Both the position numbers and the translations under genes were made by a program. Source: Enoplolaimus lenunculus (taxonomy: Eukaryota > Nematoda > Enoplea > Enoplida > Thoracostomopsidae). Taken from it: 64,000 nt of DNA. Positions 47,401 through 50,219 of this stretch are shown here, piece by piece; position 1 is the stretch's first letter, and each line of letters begins with the position of its first letter. Below the pieces are notes generated by a model. It made no database searches. It saw only the letters and a list, made by a program, of their open reading frames with translations, and was not told the DNA's origin. The DNA lies in assembly GCA_030248215.1 (NCBI GenBank), contig JASANG010001091.1, forward strand, positions 248,501 through 312,500, written 5' to 3'.

Positions 47401-49153
47401 GACCCGAATAAGAGGTGGGGACTGATATTTATTTCGCTTCTCCAGAGTGTACCCCTCCCCTGTTGTTCGGTTACGGACTATTATTTATTTTTAACCTGCC
47501 CTCTTCCACTCTTTGTTACTGATATATATCCGGTATAGCAAATATCCGTTGAATTAAACGTTTGTGTTCTATCAAAAGGTTGAGCGATAATGTAAGGTTA
47601 TAATGTATTTTCAAAACTAAAGTATGCTTTAAGGCCAACTATATTTGGTCCTGGAGTCGTTTATGCACTACAATTCGGGATAATTGACATTTATGGACTC
47701 TAATTAGGATTTAGAGACTATCCGCTTACGGACTATTGTTAGGGATACGGACTCGTATTTATTGGGTCTCAAAATGGGGACCCCCTCTTATTACACCCTT
47801 CCTCTTTTTCGGGTCACTACAGTACCCCCTTTTATACTTATGTTAGGCTTAAGCTTAGAATTTACACCGATTTTTGCGTTTAAATTTTAGACTTATGCTG
47901 TAGTAATATGCTTCATCTAGAGTTACGGCCTTACAAGTAACATTGGTCTGTTTATTTTCAGCTGATGGTCAACAAAAAGGCCGACGTGGAAGCAAAGATC
48001 GACAACACCAACAGCAACGGATTGACGACTCGTGGACTGATGAATTAATGCGAATTGCTCGCGAACCTATGGATCAAACTCTGGAACGCTACAAACGATA
48101 CAACACCGAGATGAGCCAACTACCGTCGAGCAGTCCAACGTCGTATCCAGGTAAGTGTTTATTCAAAACTGAATTGATACGAAAAATCAGCTGTAGCAGT
48201 TTGATTTATAAGCCAGGATGCACCACTGAAAATTAGGAAAAATGTATTTATTCGTAATATGTCTTTCTTCATTTTTGAAGCAGTTGATTTTATTTTAATA
48301 TTACACACTTACACTATATAATTAAAGCTGGAATGCCACACATACGTAATTTGGGCAATTTTCAAACATTGCTTTTTTACAATATTTTATTAGAACAAAA
48401 AAACGTAGTTGTTCTGCGAAAAGAAACTTTGCACGCAGATTGTTGTGTATTCGCTTACTTTTGGCCATTGCACACGGTCGGCTGACTAGTTGTGTTTATT
48501 GCAGAAGATGTTCCATTGCTGCCTTCGGAATCTCACCGCCGTGGCACTACGCAGGAATATAAATCAAGTTATCAAGAGGTAAGTGCTGCGAAGGTTATGC
48601 TGGCGTGTACAAGGGAACGAATGCTAAAGATATATCTCCAATAAAATTTACTCTCTCGCGGCGTTCGGTCAGCAAATAGTTTTTTACATGGAATATATTA
48701 TGCCCCTCCCGAAACCAAATCCTGGCTACGACCCCCTGTTCGATTAGCAAAAATTTTACCTCATCGTGATGTTTTGTTCTCTGTACACTGTAGATTTCAA
48801 CGAGTTGATTTTAACTCAGAATGAGTTGGATCACTCGGCCTGAGTTAGGACTATCAGAACTCAGAATTTTGAGTTGCTTCATTTCATTCTGAGTTAATTA
48901 GTCAACTTACACAGAGTCAACTCAACTCTGAGCGAGAATCAACTCAACTCAGAGTGAGTTGATGTTTACTGATATTATTTCAAAAATAACCTACTCGCTA
49001 GGTGAATTGATTAATCAATTCATTGGAATTTACAGTGTAATATTAAATATGTATTGGAAAAATATGCCCCCCTTGTAAAGTCTTGATACCATTCAGGGCA
49101 GACAATTTGTATCAATTACTTTCCAATTTCAGGAACGCTCATATAACCGATAA
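15..49153 (+). CDS. FN3-domain single-pass receptor, LET-805 (myotactin)-like, 3' part of gene
   Basis: Gene model built by eye from splice sites; the 5' end lies before the window. Isoform A joins 30 exons from 15 to 38545 (4056 nt, 1351 residues plus stop, every phase compatible). Isoform B leaves the last exon at 37976 and adds 44963-45124, 47962-48150, 48505-48578 and 49133-49153 (3933 nt, 1310 residues). Residues about 1-490 are FN3 domains, usually two exons each, phase 1 between domains and phase 0 inside them. Residues 490-622 are a membrane-proximal domain of the receptor-phosphatase kind, about 655-690 the transmembrane segment, and the rest a cytoplasmic tail. No tyrosine phosphatase or kinase motif follows the membrane, so it is not an RPTP. 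The closest family I know is nematode LET-805/myotactin, an epidermal surface protein of muscle-epidermis attachment. That name is inference; the domain architecture is seen directly. Confidence 0.85.
319..570. mobile_element. Palindromic MITE family F
   Basis: Ends CACTGTAAATTCAAATGAG and CACTGAAATTTACAGTG; interior is dense in GAGTTGA/TCAACTC half-sites in both orientations. Confidence 0.75.
822..975. mobile_element. Repeat family E (CCCGTAGCCA)
   Basis: Begins GCCCGTAGCCAGCTCAACTT and holds GGGGCTAAAAATATT and a G run. Other copies at 182-295, 5878-6048, 17008-17168, 29140-29305, 41014-41178, 52965-53094 and 60690-60842. Copies tend to end in CTACGGGCC, an inverted version of the start. 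Confidence 0.6.
2012..2284. mobile_element. Repeat family M with CAAGAGTATGCAACT inverted ends
   Basis: CAAGAGTATGCAACTGGGTA at the left and AGTTGCATACTCTTG at the right, a 15-bp inverted repeat. Related copies at about 9524-9767 and 32755-33051. Superfamily unknown. Confidence 0.6.
2475..2538 (+). CDS. Exon: last strand of first FN3 domain
   Basis: Acceptor ttttcag ends 2474; donor gtaaga at 2539. Encodes VRGKTDEWGEWSQPLYMTTK, continuing the FN3 F/G strands from the previous exon. Ends phase 1, the usual FN3 inter-domain phase. Confidence 0.75.
2667..2952. mobile_element. Element with GGATCCGC..GGACAC inverted ends
   Basis: GGGACACAGGCGGATCC at the left and GGATCCGCTGGTGTCC at the right. 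A G-rich inner block of about 60 bp is tandemly duplicated (from 2790 and 2850). A similar element with AGCGGATCC/GGATCCGCC ends is at 16466-16650. Confidence 0.55.
3667..3776 (+). CDS. Exon: first half of FN3 domain 2
   Basis: Acceptor tttcag ends 3666; donor gtgagt at 3777. Encodes KPTSLSVYWEPPN with the conserved B-strand Trp of FN3, ending EIEYYT at phase 0. Confidence 0.8.
3896..4385. repeat. Diverged 20-bp tandem repeat
   Basis: Units of CTGAAATTGTGAATTTTTCA and variants; best preserved at 4150-4230. Wholly intronic between the two exons of FN3 domain 2. Confidence 0.8.
4556..4766 (+). CDS. Exon: second half of FN3 domain 2
   Basis: Acceptor ttcag ends 4555; donor gtaagt at 4767. Contains YTFSNLQPSTPYNVTVNA, the FN3 E-F signature with the tyrosine corner. 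Ends phase 1 after TPSED. Confidence 0.85.
5017..5249 (+). mobile_element. TTAA MITE with tRNA-like module (family H), diverged
   Basis: Ends GAGAAAGGGTTAA at the right and TTAGCCCTTTTACTCA at the left. Centre has GAGAGCCCCCTCGGGCTCGA, an A-box-like TAGCGCAGTGGT and a decayed B box. Confidence 0.65.
5878..6048. mobile_element. Repeat family E
   Basis: GGCCCGTAGCCAGCTGACCT to TTGGCTACGGGCCCG; the inverted CCCGTAGCCA ends are clear here. Confidence 0.68.
6333..6472 (+). CDS. Exon: first half of FN3 domain 3
   Basis: Acceptor gtttacag ends 6332; donor gtaagt at 6473. Encodes APSNLRLIKK and TKMHVEWDPPE with the FN3 Trp. Phase 1 in, phase 0 out. Confidence 0.85.
6622..6796 (+). mobile_element. 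hAT-like MITE family A
   Basis: Starts GGCCAATGTATAGAACAGG; ends AGGGCC. Flanks AAAATTTT/AAAATTTC (7 of 8). Internal CCTAAG-type run. Confidence 0.65.
7342..7771. mobile_element. TA-flanked MITE family D (430 bp)
   Basis: Inverted ends CTGTATTGACCCGAATAAGA and TCTTATTCGGGTCACTACAG, flanked by TA on each side. A TA target suggests a Tc1/mariner relative (inference). Right edge is 30 nt from acceptor 7801. Confidence 0.82.
7802..7994 (+). CDS. Exon: second half of FN3 domain 3, followed by a GC donor
   Basis: Acceptor tttccag ends 7801. Encodes FEKLTPKTVYNITVEAG and ends WGVYSTLPTG. The donor is CAG|GCAAGT, an optimal GC-AG donor; using the next GT (7999) would put the following FN3 exon out of frame. 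A TA-flanked MITE ends 30 nt before the acceptor. Confidence 0.85.
8678..8790. repeat. TTAGGC array
   Basis: About 18 TTAGGC hexamers, the last eleven or so perfect and contiguous. Intronic, about 80 nt before exon 8868. Confidence 0.95.
8868..8959 (+). CDS. Exon: first half of FN3 domain 4
   Basis: Acceptor attttag ends 8867; donor gtaatg at 8960. Encodes KPWVLSLRRRTPTSLHVQWD and ends NVATYT, phase 0. A TTAGGC array lies about 80 nt upstream in the intron. Confidence 0.85.
9524..9767. mobile_element. Repeat family M, diverged
   Basis: Starts near CAAGAGTGAGCAACGC and ends AGAGTGACACACTCTTG, with TTAAATAAGGGGAGGTCG inside as in the other copies. Confidence 0.5.
9822..9993 (+). CDS. Exon: second half of FN3 domain 4
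   Basis: Acceptor aaattttag ends 9821; donor gtagga at 9994. Encodes LIKGLLPATAYNVTLVPDG and ends WGAYATLPPG, closely parallel to the end of domain 3 (WGVYSTLPTG), which suggests domain duplication. Confidence 0.85.
10926..11026 (+). CDS. Exon: first part of FN3 domain 5
   Basis: Acceptor attttgcag ends 10925; donor gtaaac at 11027. Encodes HYYVDNLTVCERTEHSVAFS followed by WEPV; phase 1 in, phase 0 out. Confidence 0.8.
12173..12328 (+). CDS. Exon: cysteine-bearing middle of FN3 domain 5
   Basis: Acceptor ataattttag ends 12172; donor gtaaac at 12329; 52 codons, phase 0 at both ends. Contains four cysteines in CPGQACGADQKHCHVLY plus RC just before, unusual for FN3, then NLGIDPEYHYIQ like an F strand. 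Confidence 0.75.
12358..12465. mobile_element. MITE family D fragment
   Basis: CTGTAGTGATCCGAATAGAA and the first 100 bp of the family only. Confidence 0.6.
12606..12690 (+). CDS. Exon: end of FN3 domain 5
   Basis: Acceptor gttttag ends 12605; donor gttagt at 12691. Encodes VRAKLDKGPWNRWKTLSHGG, the G-strand pattern also seen in exon 2475-2538 (VRGKTDEWGEWS). Ends phase 1. Confidence 0.8.
12736..13092 (+). mobile_element. hAT-like MITE family B with nested foldback element
   Basis: Starts GGCCAATGTTACTTTTAGG, carries CCTAAG/TTAGGC-type runs and the family core (GACCCACCAGAAACC), and ends AAAAGTAACATGGTC. A foldback element at about 12932-13078 splits its right end. Confidence 0.7.
12932..13078. 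mobile_element. Foldback element with near-perfect 65-bp arms
   Basis: Left arm begins ATGCAGCATTCAAAATAAG; the right arm is its near-complement ending GAATGCTGCAT. The spacer is about 10 nt (AATTTTAATA). Both arms hold the inverted CCACCGG and TGTGGTAGGGTTAG blocks. It sits inside MITE B. Confidence 0.75.
13233..13350 (+). CDS. Exon: start of membrane-proximal domain
   Basis: Acceptor atttacag ends 13232; donor gtgagc at 13351. Encodes CCIVPPPYFVKFLNAAGSTK and ends NAST plus two bases of a Met codon (phase 2). Confidence 0.75.
13619..14030. mobile_element. Repeat family J (CCGGAA-rich, AGGGTTCC ends)
   Basis: CAGGGTTCCAACCGGAACTT to AATTCCGATGGAACCCTG, imperfect inverted ends. Similar CCGGAA-rich sequence at 5402-5830, 23963-24070, 45560-45790, 46556-46625 and 60843-61525. 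Confidence 0.55.
14236..14375 (+). CDS. Exon: membrane-proximal domain, middle
   Basis: Acceptor atttcag ends 14235; donor gtacag at 14376. Encodes RYYVMVDERKDWGKYNN and LQYYIAGAFDG. The 'YYVMV...YIAG.F' pattern resembles the membrane-proximal FN3-like domain of receptor-type phosphatases. Confidence 0.8.
14773..14830. repeat. ATT microsatellite
   Basis: About 19 ATT triplets in an intron. Confidence 0.95.
15628..15740 (+). CDS. Exon: membrane-proximal domain, end
   Basis: Acceptor gttacag ends 15627; donor gtaagc at 15741. Encodes KFVIGGGDVQGGYINYPLVP then GRHYNFALVG. The 'GGY.N.PL.PG..Y.F' motif is the hallmark of the receptor-phosphatase membrane-proximal domain. Confidence 0.85.
15969..16187. 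mobile_element. MITE family C
   Basis: Ends CATATTCTGAAATGTGTATA and CATTTGAGAATATGGG; inner CACCTATTACCAGTTGGTGAT block. Superfamily not recognised. Confidence 0.7.
16394..16421 (+). CDS. Exon: 28-nt microexon before the juxtamembrane segment
   Basis: Acceptor attttag ends 16393; donor gtaagc at 16422. Encodes NPSVIAAGR and the first base of a Gly codon; phases match both neighbours. Confidence 0.65.
17008..17168. mobile_element. Repeat family E
   Basis: GTGTAGCCAGCTCACCTTGA to TTTGGCTACGGGCCTG. Confidence 0.62.
17338..17392. repeat. AT/ATGTAT dinucleotide tract
   Basis: Alternating AT with embedded GTATAT; a similar tract lies at 23768-23836. Confidence 0.9.
17420..17784. mobile_element. 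MITE family C, right end joined to a TTAGGC array
   Basis: CATATTCTCAGCTGTGTGTAG at the left. The right side AACTGGTGATATGTGCTACAC runs straight into the hexamer array that supplies the acceptor for exon 17913. Confidence 0.65.
17786..17918. repeat. TTAGGC-type array adjoining exon 17913
   Basis: About 22 hexamers TTAGGC with TTAGAC, TTAAGC and TTAGCC variants; the variant pattern TTAGAC-TTAAGC-TTAGGC-TTAGCC occurs twice, showing a 36-42 bp higher-order duplication. The last TTAG acts as a splice acceptor. Confidence 0.9.
17913..17996 (+). CDS. Exon: extracellular juxtamembrane segment with repeat-derived acceptor
   Basis: Encodes LNATMPIVEISYLKKLFQDD then VPETDVK; donor gtaact at 17997. 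The acceptor is the last TTAG of a TTAGGC-like array. Phase 1 in and out fits both neighbours. Because the array unit is 6 nt, upstream TTAGs are mostly in-frame alternative acceptors that would add Leu-Gly pairs, so the exact start is uncertain. Confidence 0.65.
18296..18650. repeat. Region with inverted and direct GCCCAAGTCGTAAT blocks
   Basis: GTAGCCCAAGTCGTAATT, GCGACTTGGGCTAGCC, GGGCTAGCCCAAGTTGTAAT and GAATTACGACTTGG mark an element of about 350 bp in an intron before the transmembrane exon. Family unknown. Confidence 0.5.
19743..19960. mobile_element. MITE family C
   Basis: CCGTATTCTCAAATGTGTGT to GCATTTGAGAATATGGGC. Confidence 0.72.
20137..20254 (+). CDS. Exon: transmembrane segment
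   Basis: Acceptor tttcag ends 20136; donor gtaagt at 20255; ends phase 2. Encodes AGYHRYSVSS, then WPWWW, an almost unbroken Leu run of about 14, and CCCLFWCCG. This is an obvious single membrane span; the cysteine cluster on the cytoplasmic side is a candidate for palmitoylation (inference). Confidence 0.85.
20842..20908 (+). CDS. Exon: basic stop-transfer and start of cytoplasmic tail
   Basis: Acceptor atttcag ends 20841; donor gtaaga at 20909. Encodes SRYRRRKRQLMMVERHPLIG; the Arg/Lys cluster directly after the hydrophobic span fixes type I topology. Confidence 0.85.
21306..21390 (+). CDS. Exon: short coiled-coil-like tail segment
   Basis: Acceptor attctag ends 21305; donor gttagc at 21391. 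Encodes GQIKDLEQRINTIKEQLDSR with a heptad-like spacing of I/L residues. Ends phase 1. Confidence 0.75.
21710..21932. mobile_element. MITE family C
   Basis: CCCGTATTCTCAAATGATGC to ACACATTTGAGAATATGG. Confidence 0.72.
22603..22786 (-). mobile_element. hAT-like MITE family B
   Basis: Termini GGCCCATGTTACTTTTAG and its complement. Flanked by 8-bp direct repeats gattattc/gaatattc (7 of 8). Two internal runs of CTTAGG hexamers. Confidence 0.8.
23109..23143 (+). CDS. Exon: 35-nt exon rich in His, Tyr and Asp
   Basis: Acceptor tctttcag ends 23108; donor gtaagt at 23144. Encodes HHYYHDSRDGD; phase 1 in, phase 0 out. Confidence 0.65.
23700..23714 (+). CDS. Exon: 15-nt microexon RKKKK
   Basis: Acceptor gattgcag ends 23699; donor gtgagt at 23715. 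Five codons, phase 0 on both sides, so skipping it leaves the frame intact. It inserts a basic patch into an otherwise acidic region. Confidence 0.6.
25185..25352 (-). mobile_element. hAT-like MITE family A
   Basis: GGCGGAACGTTTTTCTGCGG at the left and GTTCTTTACATTGGTC at the right, the family A ends, around TTAGGC-type runs. Confidence 0.6.
25630..25855. mobile_element. MITE family C
   Basis: AATTATCAAATGCGTATTGC to ACACATTTGAGAATACGGGC. Confidence 0.7.
26147..26195 (+). CDS. Exon: acidic/serine tail segment
   Basis: Acceptor attacag ends 26146; donor gtacgt at 26196. Encodes RDSDSSSDDGRHEKKL; ends phase 1. A long ATT microsatellite starts right after the donor. Confidence 0.7.
26199..26428. 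repeat. Long ATT microsatellite
   Basis: About 230 bp of ATT triplets with interruptions, starting 3 nt after the donor of exon 26147-26195. Confidence 0.95.
27085..27645. repeat. 29-bp tandem repeat of GATATTCGGAATATCC
   Basis: About 18 units of GGTTTAGATATTCGGAATAT then CCGGGTCCA, with a higher-order period that includes GGTTTAGATATTTTAAATAC. The core GATATTCGGAATATC is nearly palindromic. Confidence 0.9.
28325..28534. mobile_element. Long palindrome family G (TGAGTCA-rich)
   Basis: About 210 bp, CACTGCAAAAAATGGTGAGT to ACTCACCATTTTATGCAGTG, almost wholly self-complementary, with many GAGTCAAATT/AATTTGACTC blocks. Confidence 0.85.
28698..28838 (+). CDS. Exon: GYxxGFRD repeat 1 and start of repeat 2
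   Basis: Acceptor attttcag ends 28697; donor gttagt at 28839. Encodes DGYVRGFRDASKV early in the exon and HAGYVQ at its end. Its start phase joins directly to the exon ending 26195. Confidence 0.8.
29140..29305. mobile_element. Repeat family E, opposite orientation
   Basis: GCCCGTAGCCAAATGGGGCC to TGACCTGGATACGGGCC. Confidence 0.62.
29533..29633 (+). CDS. Exon: GYxxGFRD repeat 2 to start of repeat 3
   Basis: Acceptor tttttttag ends 29532; donor gtattt at 29634. Encodes GLKDAGLQGMTASMHD and ends SAGYMQ, so the intron again splits the motif after GYxx. Confidence 0.8.
29872..29986 (+). CDS. Exon: GYxxGFRD repeat 3 to start of repeat 4
   Basis: Acceptor attttacag ends 29871; donor gtaaaa at 29987. 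Begins GFRDGSSGIYGDRITTTLLK and ends HQGYIE plus one base of Gly. Confidence 0.8.
30392..30504 (+). CDS. Exon: GYxxGFRD repeat 4 and a coiled-coil-like stretch
   Basis: Acceptor ttctttag ends 30391; donor gtaagc at 30505. Begins (G)FRDSTLRTETHVKGA and ends SRIYQLNERLNTLERS, a heptad-like helix. Confidence 0.8.
30539..30770. mobile_element. MITE family C
   Basis: CCGTATTCTCAAATGTGTGT to GATGCATTCGAGATTATG; lies directly after exon 30392-30504. Confidence 0.72.
31371..31632 (+). mobile_element. TTAA MITE with intact tRNA-like A and B boxes (family H)
   Basis: TTAA at 31371 and 31629; inverted ends CCCTTTCGCTCATAG / GTGAGAAAGGG. A box TAGCTCAGTGGT at 31523-31534, B box GGTTCGAATCC at 31566-31576, spaced as in a tRNA gene. 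The isotype cannot be read because the anticodon arm does not fold well. Confidence 0.8.
31835..32023. mobile_element. MITE family C
   Basis: CATATTCTCAAATGCATATA to ACACATTTGAGAATACGGGC. Confidence 0.72.
32149..32212 (+). CDS. Exon: tail segment RTPASGV...RIYHV
   Basis: Acceptor gtttcag ends 32148; donor gtaagt at 32213; phase 0 in, phase 1 out. Encodes RTPASGVGDNEEIHTTRIYH. Confidence 0.7.
32213..33679. other. Intron before the 54-bp minisatellite, first part
   Basis: Holds family M copies and an inverted AATTAAGCTGTT-type block near 33260-33350 (AATAAGCTGTTTTCATAATC / GATTAAACGGCTTATTCCAT). Nothing coding seen. Confidence 0.5.
32755..33051. mobile_element. Repeat family M
   Basis: Shares the interior of 2012-2284 (ACGCGTTGCGTTTTTGGCC, TTTATTTAGAGGGGGTAC, TCGTGTGATAGCGACCCCC) and ends GTTGCACACTCTTG. 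A related degenerate copy precedes it from 32435. Confidence 0.6.
33680..34130 (-). mobile_element. TTAA-flanked tRNA-like MITE (family H), split by a family B MITE
   Basis: TTAA at 33680 and 34127 with inverted CCCTTTCTCA.../...GGGG ends; the tRNA-like module is on the minus strand. Interrupted at 33929-34104 by MITE B with duplicated GTCAACTC. Confidence 0.75.
33929..34104 (+). mobile_element. hAT-like MITE family B with perfect 8-bp target duplication
   Basis: Flanked by GTCAACTC at 33921-33928 and 34105-34112. Termini GATCAATGTTACTTT and GTAACATGGGCC. Two CCTAAG runs flank GCGTTGCAAAAATGCG in the centre. Confidence 0.88.
34484..35703. repeat. 54-bp minisatellite, about 22 copies
   Basis: Unit: GAATTCAAAATGATGTCACT, CGTAACAATTTTTTTATTCA, CAATTTGCGCGTTT. 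Later units are nearly identical; some carry TTGTATTCAGGTTTTGCGAG instead. Because 54 is a multiple of 3, both strands are open for long stretches. It ends inside the acceptor of exon 35714. Confidence 0.95.
35714..35838 (+). CDS. Exon: tail segment directly after a 54-bp minisatellite
   Basis: Acceptor tggtttcag ends 35713; donor gtaagt at 35839. Encodes NQLPGDYLPQTGTMSAAGQQ and ends STPRKHYT. The polypyrimidine tract of the acceptor lies in the last, partial unit of the 54-bp array. Confidence 0.8.
35935..36430. repeat. Tandem ACTTAAGTAAATACTTA repeat
   Basis: Four to five units of about 55 bp (GCCGACTTAAGTAAATACTT...). Related sequence at 8975-9270, including TAAGTACGCTTTTAAAAACA and the CATTGTCATA block, so this is part of a larger dispersed repeat. 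Confidence 0.75.
37060..37159 (+). CDS. Exon: tail segment AGDYLKY...
   Basis: Acceptor tgtttcag ends 37059; donor gtaagc at 37160; phase 0 in, phase 1 out. Encodes AGDYLKYASDTEGYSSVRRS. The exon start parallels the exons before and after it (PGDYLPQ, TGDYYPP). Confidence 0.75.
37206..37422. mobile_element. Long palindrome family G
   Basis: CACTGTAAAAAAAATGGTG to CCCCATTTTTCTTGTAGTG; same core as 28325-28534. Lies in the intron before the terminal exon of isoform A. Confidence 0.82.
37569..38545 (+). CDS. Terminal exon of isoform A; internal alternative donor at 37977
   Basis: Acceptor tttttcag ends 37568. Encodes a Ser/Arg/Gly/Tyr-rich, probably disordered tail beginning TGDYYPPVSPIGATPRYN and ending IISSDSYGEYSN before TAA at 38543-38545. 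At 37976 the reading frame meets GAAG|GTATGAG, a plausible phase 1 donor, exactly matching the phase of exon 44963-45124. The read-through part is open, has SxxRSPRPKP-type motifs and looks coding, so both forms are credible. Confidence 0.8.
38910..38915 (+). terminator. Possible poly(A) signal for isoform A
   Basis: AATAAA about 365 nt after the isoform A stop, inside a fragment of MITE family C (..CACATTTGAGAATAAAAC). A single hexamer in AT-rich DNA is weak evidence. Confidence 0.25.
39097..39430. repeat. 63-bp GC-rich minisatellite
   Basis: ACCATTG recurs at 39171, 39234, 39297 and 39360: exact 63-bp period, about five units with CGCACGTCGCTGTGCGTCGC inside. Sharp GC island in AT-rich DNA; all frames open because 63 is a multiple of 3. 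Confidence 0.93.
40066..40285. mobile_element. MITE family C, diverged
   Basis: GATATTCTCAAATACATTAT to CTCTCAGATTTACAAATTTC with the family interior (GCAGATCTCAAAATTGGTAC). Confidence 0.55.
41014..41178. mobile_element. Repeat family E
   Basis: GCCGTAGCCAGCTCGCCTTG to CTTGCCTACGGGTTT. Confidence 0.6.
41878..42130. mobile_element. Palindromic MITE family F
   Basis: CACTGTAAACTTCGGTGTG to GGAATTTAGAGTG with GAGTTGATT/AACTCA repeats. Confidence 0.7.
42410..42598 (-). mobile_element. hAT-like MITE family B with perfect 8-bp target duplication
   Basis: AAAATAAG at 42402-42409 and 42599-42606 flank termini GGCCGGTGTTACTTTTAGG and AAAAGTAACATTGGCC. Internal TTAGGC-type runs. Confidence 0.88.
43121..43387 (+). 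mobile_element. hAT-like MITE family A, long TTAGGC-type content
   Basis: GGCCAATGTAAAGAACAGGG to CTGATCTATACATGGGCC with about 20 CCTAAG-type hexamers between. Flanking octamers do not match. Confidence 0.7.
43404..43515 (+). other. Possible decayed cassette exon of the receptor gene
   Basis: One frame reads DASLMMPAGTNES, an in-frame TGA, then NFSGGSGYRPSMDSPLGTGK and LVY, ending at a phase 1 donor (g|gtatgg at 43516) that would fit exon 44963. The composition resembles the tail. No acceptor AG in the correct phase precedes it, and a hAT-like MITE (43121-43387) ends 16 nt upstream. It may be a dead or chance exon. Confidence 0.25.
43979..44157 (+). mobile_element. hAT-like MITE family A with perfect 8-bp target duplication
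   Basis: GTTTAGTT at 43971-43978 and 44158-44165 flank GGCCAATGTATAGAACAGG ... TGATCTTTCCATGGGCT. Confidence 0.88.
44612..44892. mobile_element. MITE family N
   Basis: CCCTATTCACACGTGCACGT (then TTTTGCTGCGAGAACT) at the left; AGTTCTCGCAGCAAAAACTT (then GCACGCGTGAATACG) at the right; about 36-bp inverted ends. A diverged copy lies around 24229-24500. Confidence 0.72.
44963..45124 (+). CDS. Isoform B exon 1: alternative C-terminal tail
   Basis: Acceptor gtaattcag ends 44962; donor gtgagt at 45125; 162 nt, phase 1 in and out. Encodes DFNNTNISPALSRRAVHSYL and ends SIMRRRLRPVRF, a basic segment. It joins in frame with the donor at 37976. Confidence 0.75.
45265..45473. mobile_element. Long palindrome family G
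   Basis: GCTGCAAAAAATGGTGAGTC to ACTCACCATTTTTGCAGTG; same core. Lies just after isoform B exon 44963-45124. Confidence 0.82.
46215..46484 (+). mobile_element. TTAA MITE with tRNA-like module (family H)
   Basis: TTAA at 46215 and 46481. Left inner palindrome TTGCCTATAGGCAA; module AGCTCCTATAGCTGAGTGGT on the plus strand. Confidence 0.75.
46814..47020 (+). mobile_element. hAT-like MITE family B with TTAGGC-type runs
   Basis: Starts GACCAATGCTACTTT, holds about seven consecutive CCTAAG hexamers, and ends CCAGAAACCTGGACGCCCC then TTATGGGCC. The target duplication is not clear. Confidence 0.7.
47394..47822. mobile_element. TA-flanked MITE family D (429 bp)
   Basis: CTGTAGTGACCCGAATAAGA to TTTTTCGGGTCACTACAG, TA on both sides; interior includes the shared CCACTCTTTGTTACTGATAT block. 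Confidence 0.82.
47845..47948 (-). mobile_element. hAT-like MITE family B remnant
   Basis: Only the end with TTACGGCCTTACAAGTAAC and ATTGGTC is clear. Its edge is 13 nt from the AG of the acceptor for exon 47962. Confidence 0.5.
47962..48150 (+). CDS. Isoform B exon 2: charged helical segment
   Basis: Acceptor tattttcag ends 47961; donor gtaagt at 48151; 189 nt, phase 1 in and out. Encodes DGQQKGRRGSKDRQHQQQR and WTDELMRIAREPMDQTLERY, the latter predicted helical and the best-looking conserved patch of the alternative tail. A hAT-like MITE remnant ends 13 nt before the exon's acceptor AG. Confidence 0.8.
48505..48578 (+). CDS. Isoform B exon 3
   Basis: Acceptor attgcag ends 48504; donor gtaagt at 48579; phase 1 in, phase 0 out. 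Encodes DVPLLPSESHRRGTTQEYKS then SYQE. Confidence 0.75.
48785..49037. mobile_element. Palindromic MITE family F
   Basis: CACTGTAGATTTCAACGAG to CATTGGAATTTACAGTG; lies in the last intron of isoform B. Confidence 0.75.
49133..49153 (+). CDS. Isoform B terminal exon (ERSYNR stop)
   Basis: Acceptor ccaatttcag ends 49132, then gaa cgc tca tat aac cga taa. Six codons and a stop, in phase 0 with the previous exon. An AATAAA at 49445-49450 could serve as its poly(A) signal. Confidence 0.6.
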   Translation, partial: ERSYNR

Positions 49154-49586
49154 ATCTGCGTTGTGTTGTAGTTCACTTCAACCTGTTCACAAGGTCAAAG
49201 CCGTATTTTACCGTATTGCCGTATTCCTGCCAAGTTTTATACGAACGCACACGTTGACGTTCAACATAAGCATCGTTTTTTTCACATACCATTCGCAACG
49301 AATTTGAGCATTTCAGTAATGTTTATCAGCAGCAAAACTGTTTCCTCCAATCAAAATTAGTTTGCATTTACAGTAGTTGTTTGTGACATAAACTGAGTTT
49401 TTTTGATTGCATTTAAAATTGCATTTAATCTTGCAAAAATATAAAATAAATTTTAACGAAACTTGTAAGGATTTTCTAAGTGAAACTGGCTTCGTTTTAA
49501 TATGAGGTGTGATTTTCGGGCAAACACGAACGGAAACGCCTATTTGCTTGTGGTTTGGTGATATCGAATCATATCATTGGTTAATT

Positions 49587-49793
49587 GGCCTATGTATAGA
49601 ACAGGGCCGGAACAGTAGTATAAGGATTTTCCTAAGCCAAAGCCTAAAGTCTAAGCGCATGGATGAACCTATTCCTAAGCCTAAACCTAAGCCTAAGCCT
49701 AAGCAAAAAATTAGTCTAAAGTTTAAACTGACTCTATTATAGCCCCTCCGGAAAACGATCTGGTCCTGTTCGGCCCTGTTCTATACATGGGCC
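49587..49793 (+). mobile_element. hAT-like MITE family A
   Basis: Flanks GGTTAATT/GGTTAGTT (7 of 8). Termini GGCCTATGTATAGAACAGGG and its complement CCCTGTTCTATACATGGGCC; internal CCTAAG runs. Confidence 0.85.
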
Positions 49794-49999
49794 GGTTAGT
49801 TTATTATAAAAACAAGTCGTATTTTTAAGTAATGTGTAGCATCTATTGCCAGTTGGCCTCTAAATAACTCAAAATTCGGCGTAGAGTAAGTAGGAAAAAT
49901 TGATACCGAAAAATGGGTCCACAAACCCCAGCATTTAGGGCTTCTCAAACCACAAGAGCTATCGCCGACTGGACATGGGTGCTACCCTGATATTACAGC

Positions 50000-50219
50000 C
50001 CGTATTCTCAAATGTGTGTAGTACCGATCGCCAGTTGGTGATAGGTCCTGTAACTTTGGAACGTAAAGAAATGGTAAGATTTGAAACTAAGCACACTATT
50101 CGCTTTTGATTTGCCCTACTTCTGTACAAATTTTGTGATTTGCAATTGCAGATATTCGTCAGTTTAGAAAGCCTATCGCTAACTGATGATAGGTGCTGTA
50201 CGCATTTGAGAATATGGGC
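50000..50219. mobile_element. MITE family C
   Basis: CCGTATTCTCAAATGTGTGT to GCATTTGAGAATATGGG; a degraded second copy precedes it (49838-49999). Confidence 0.72.
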
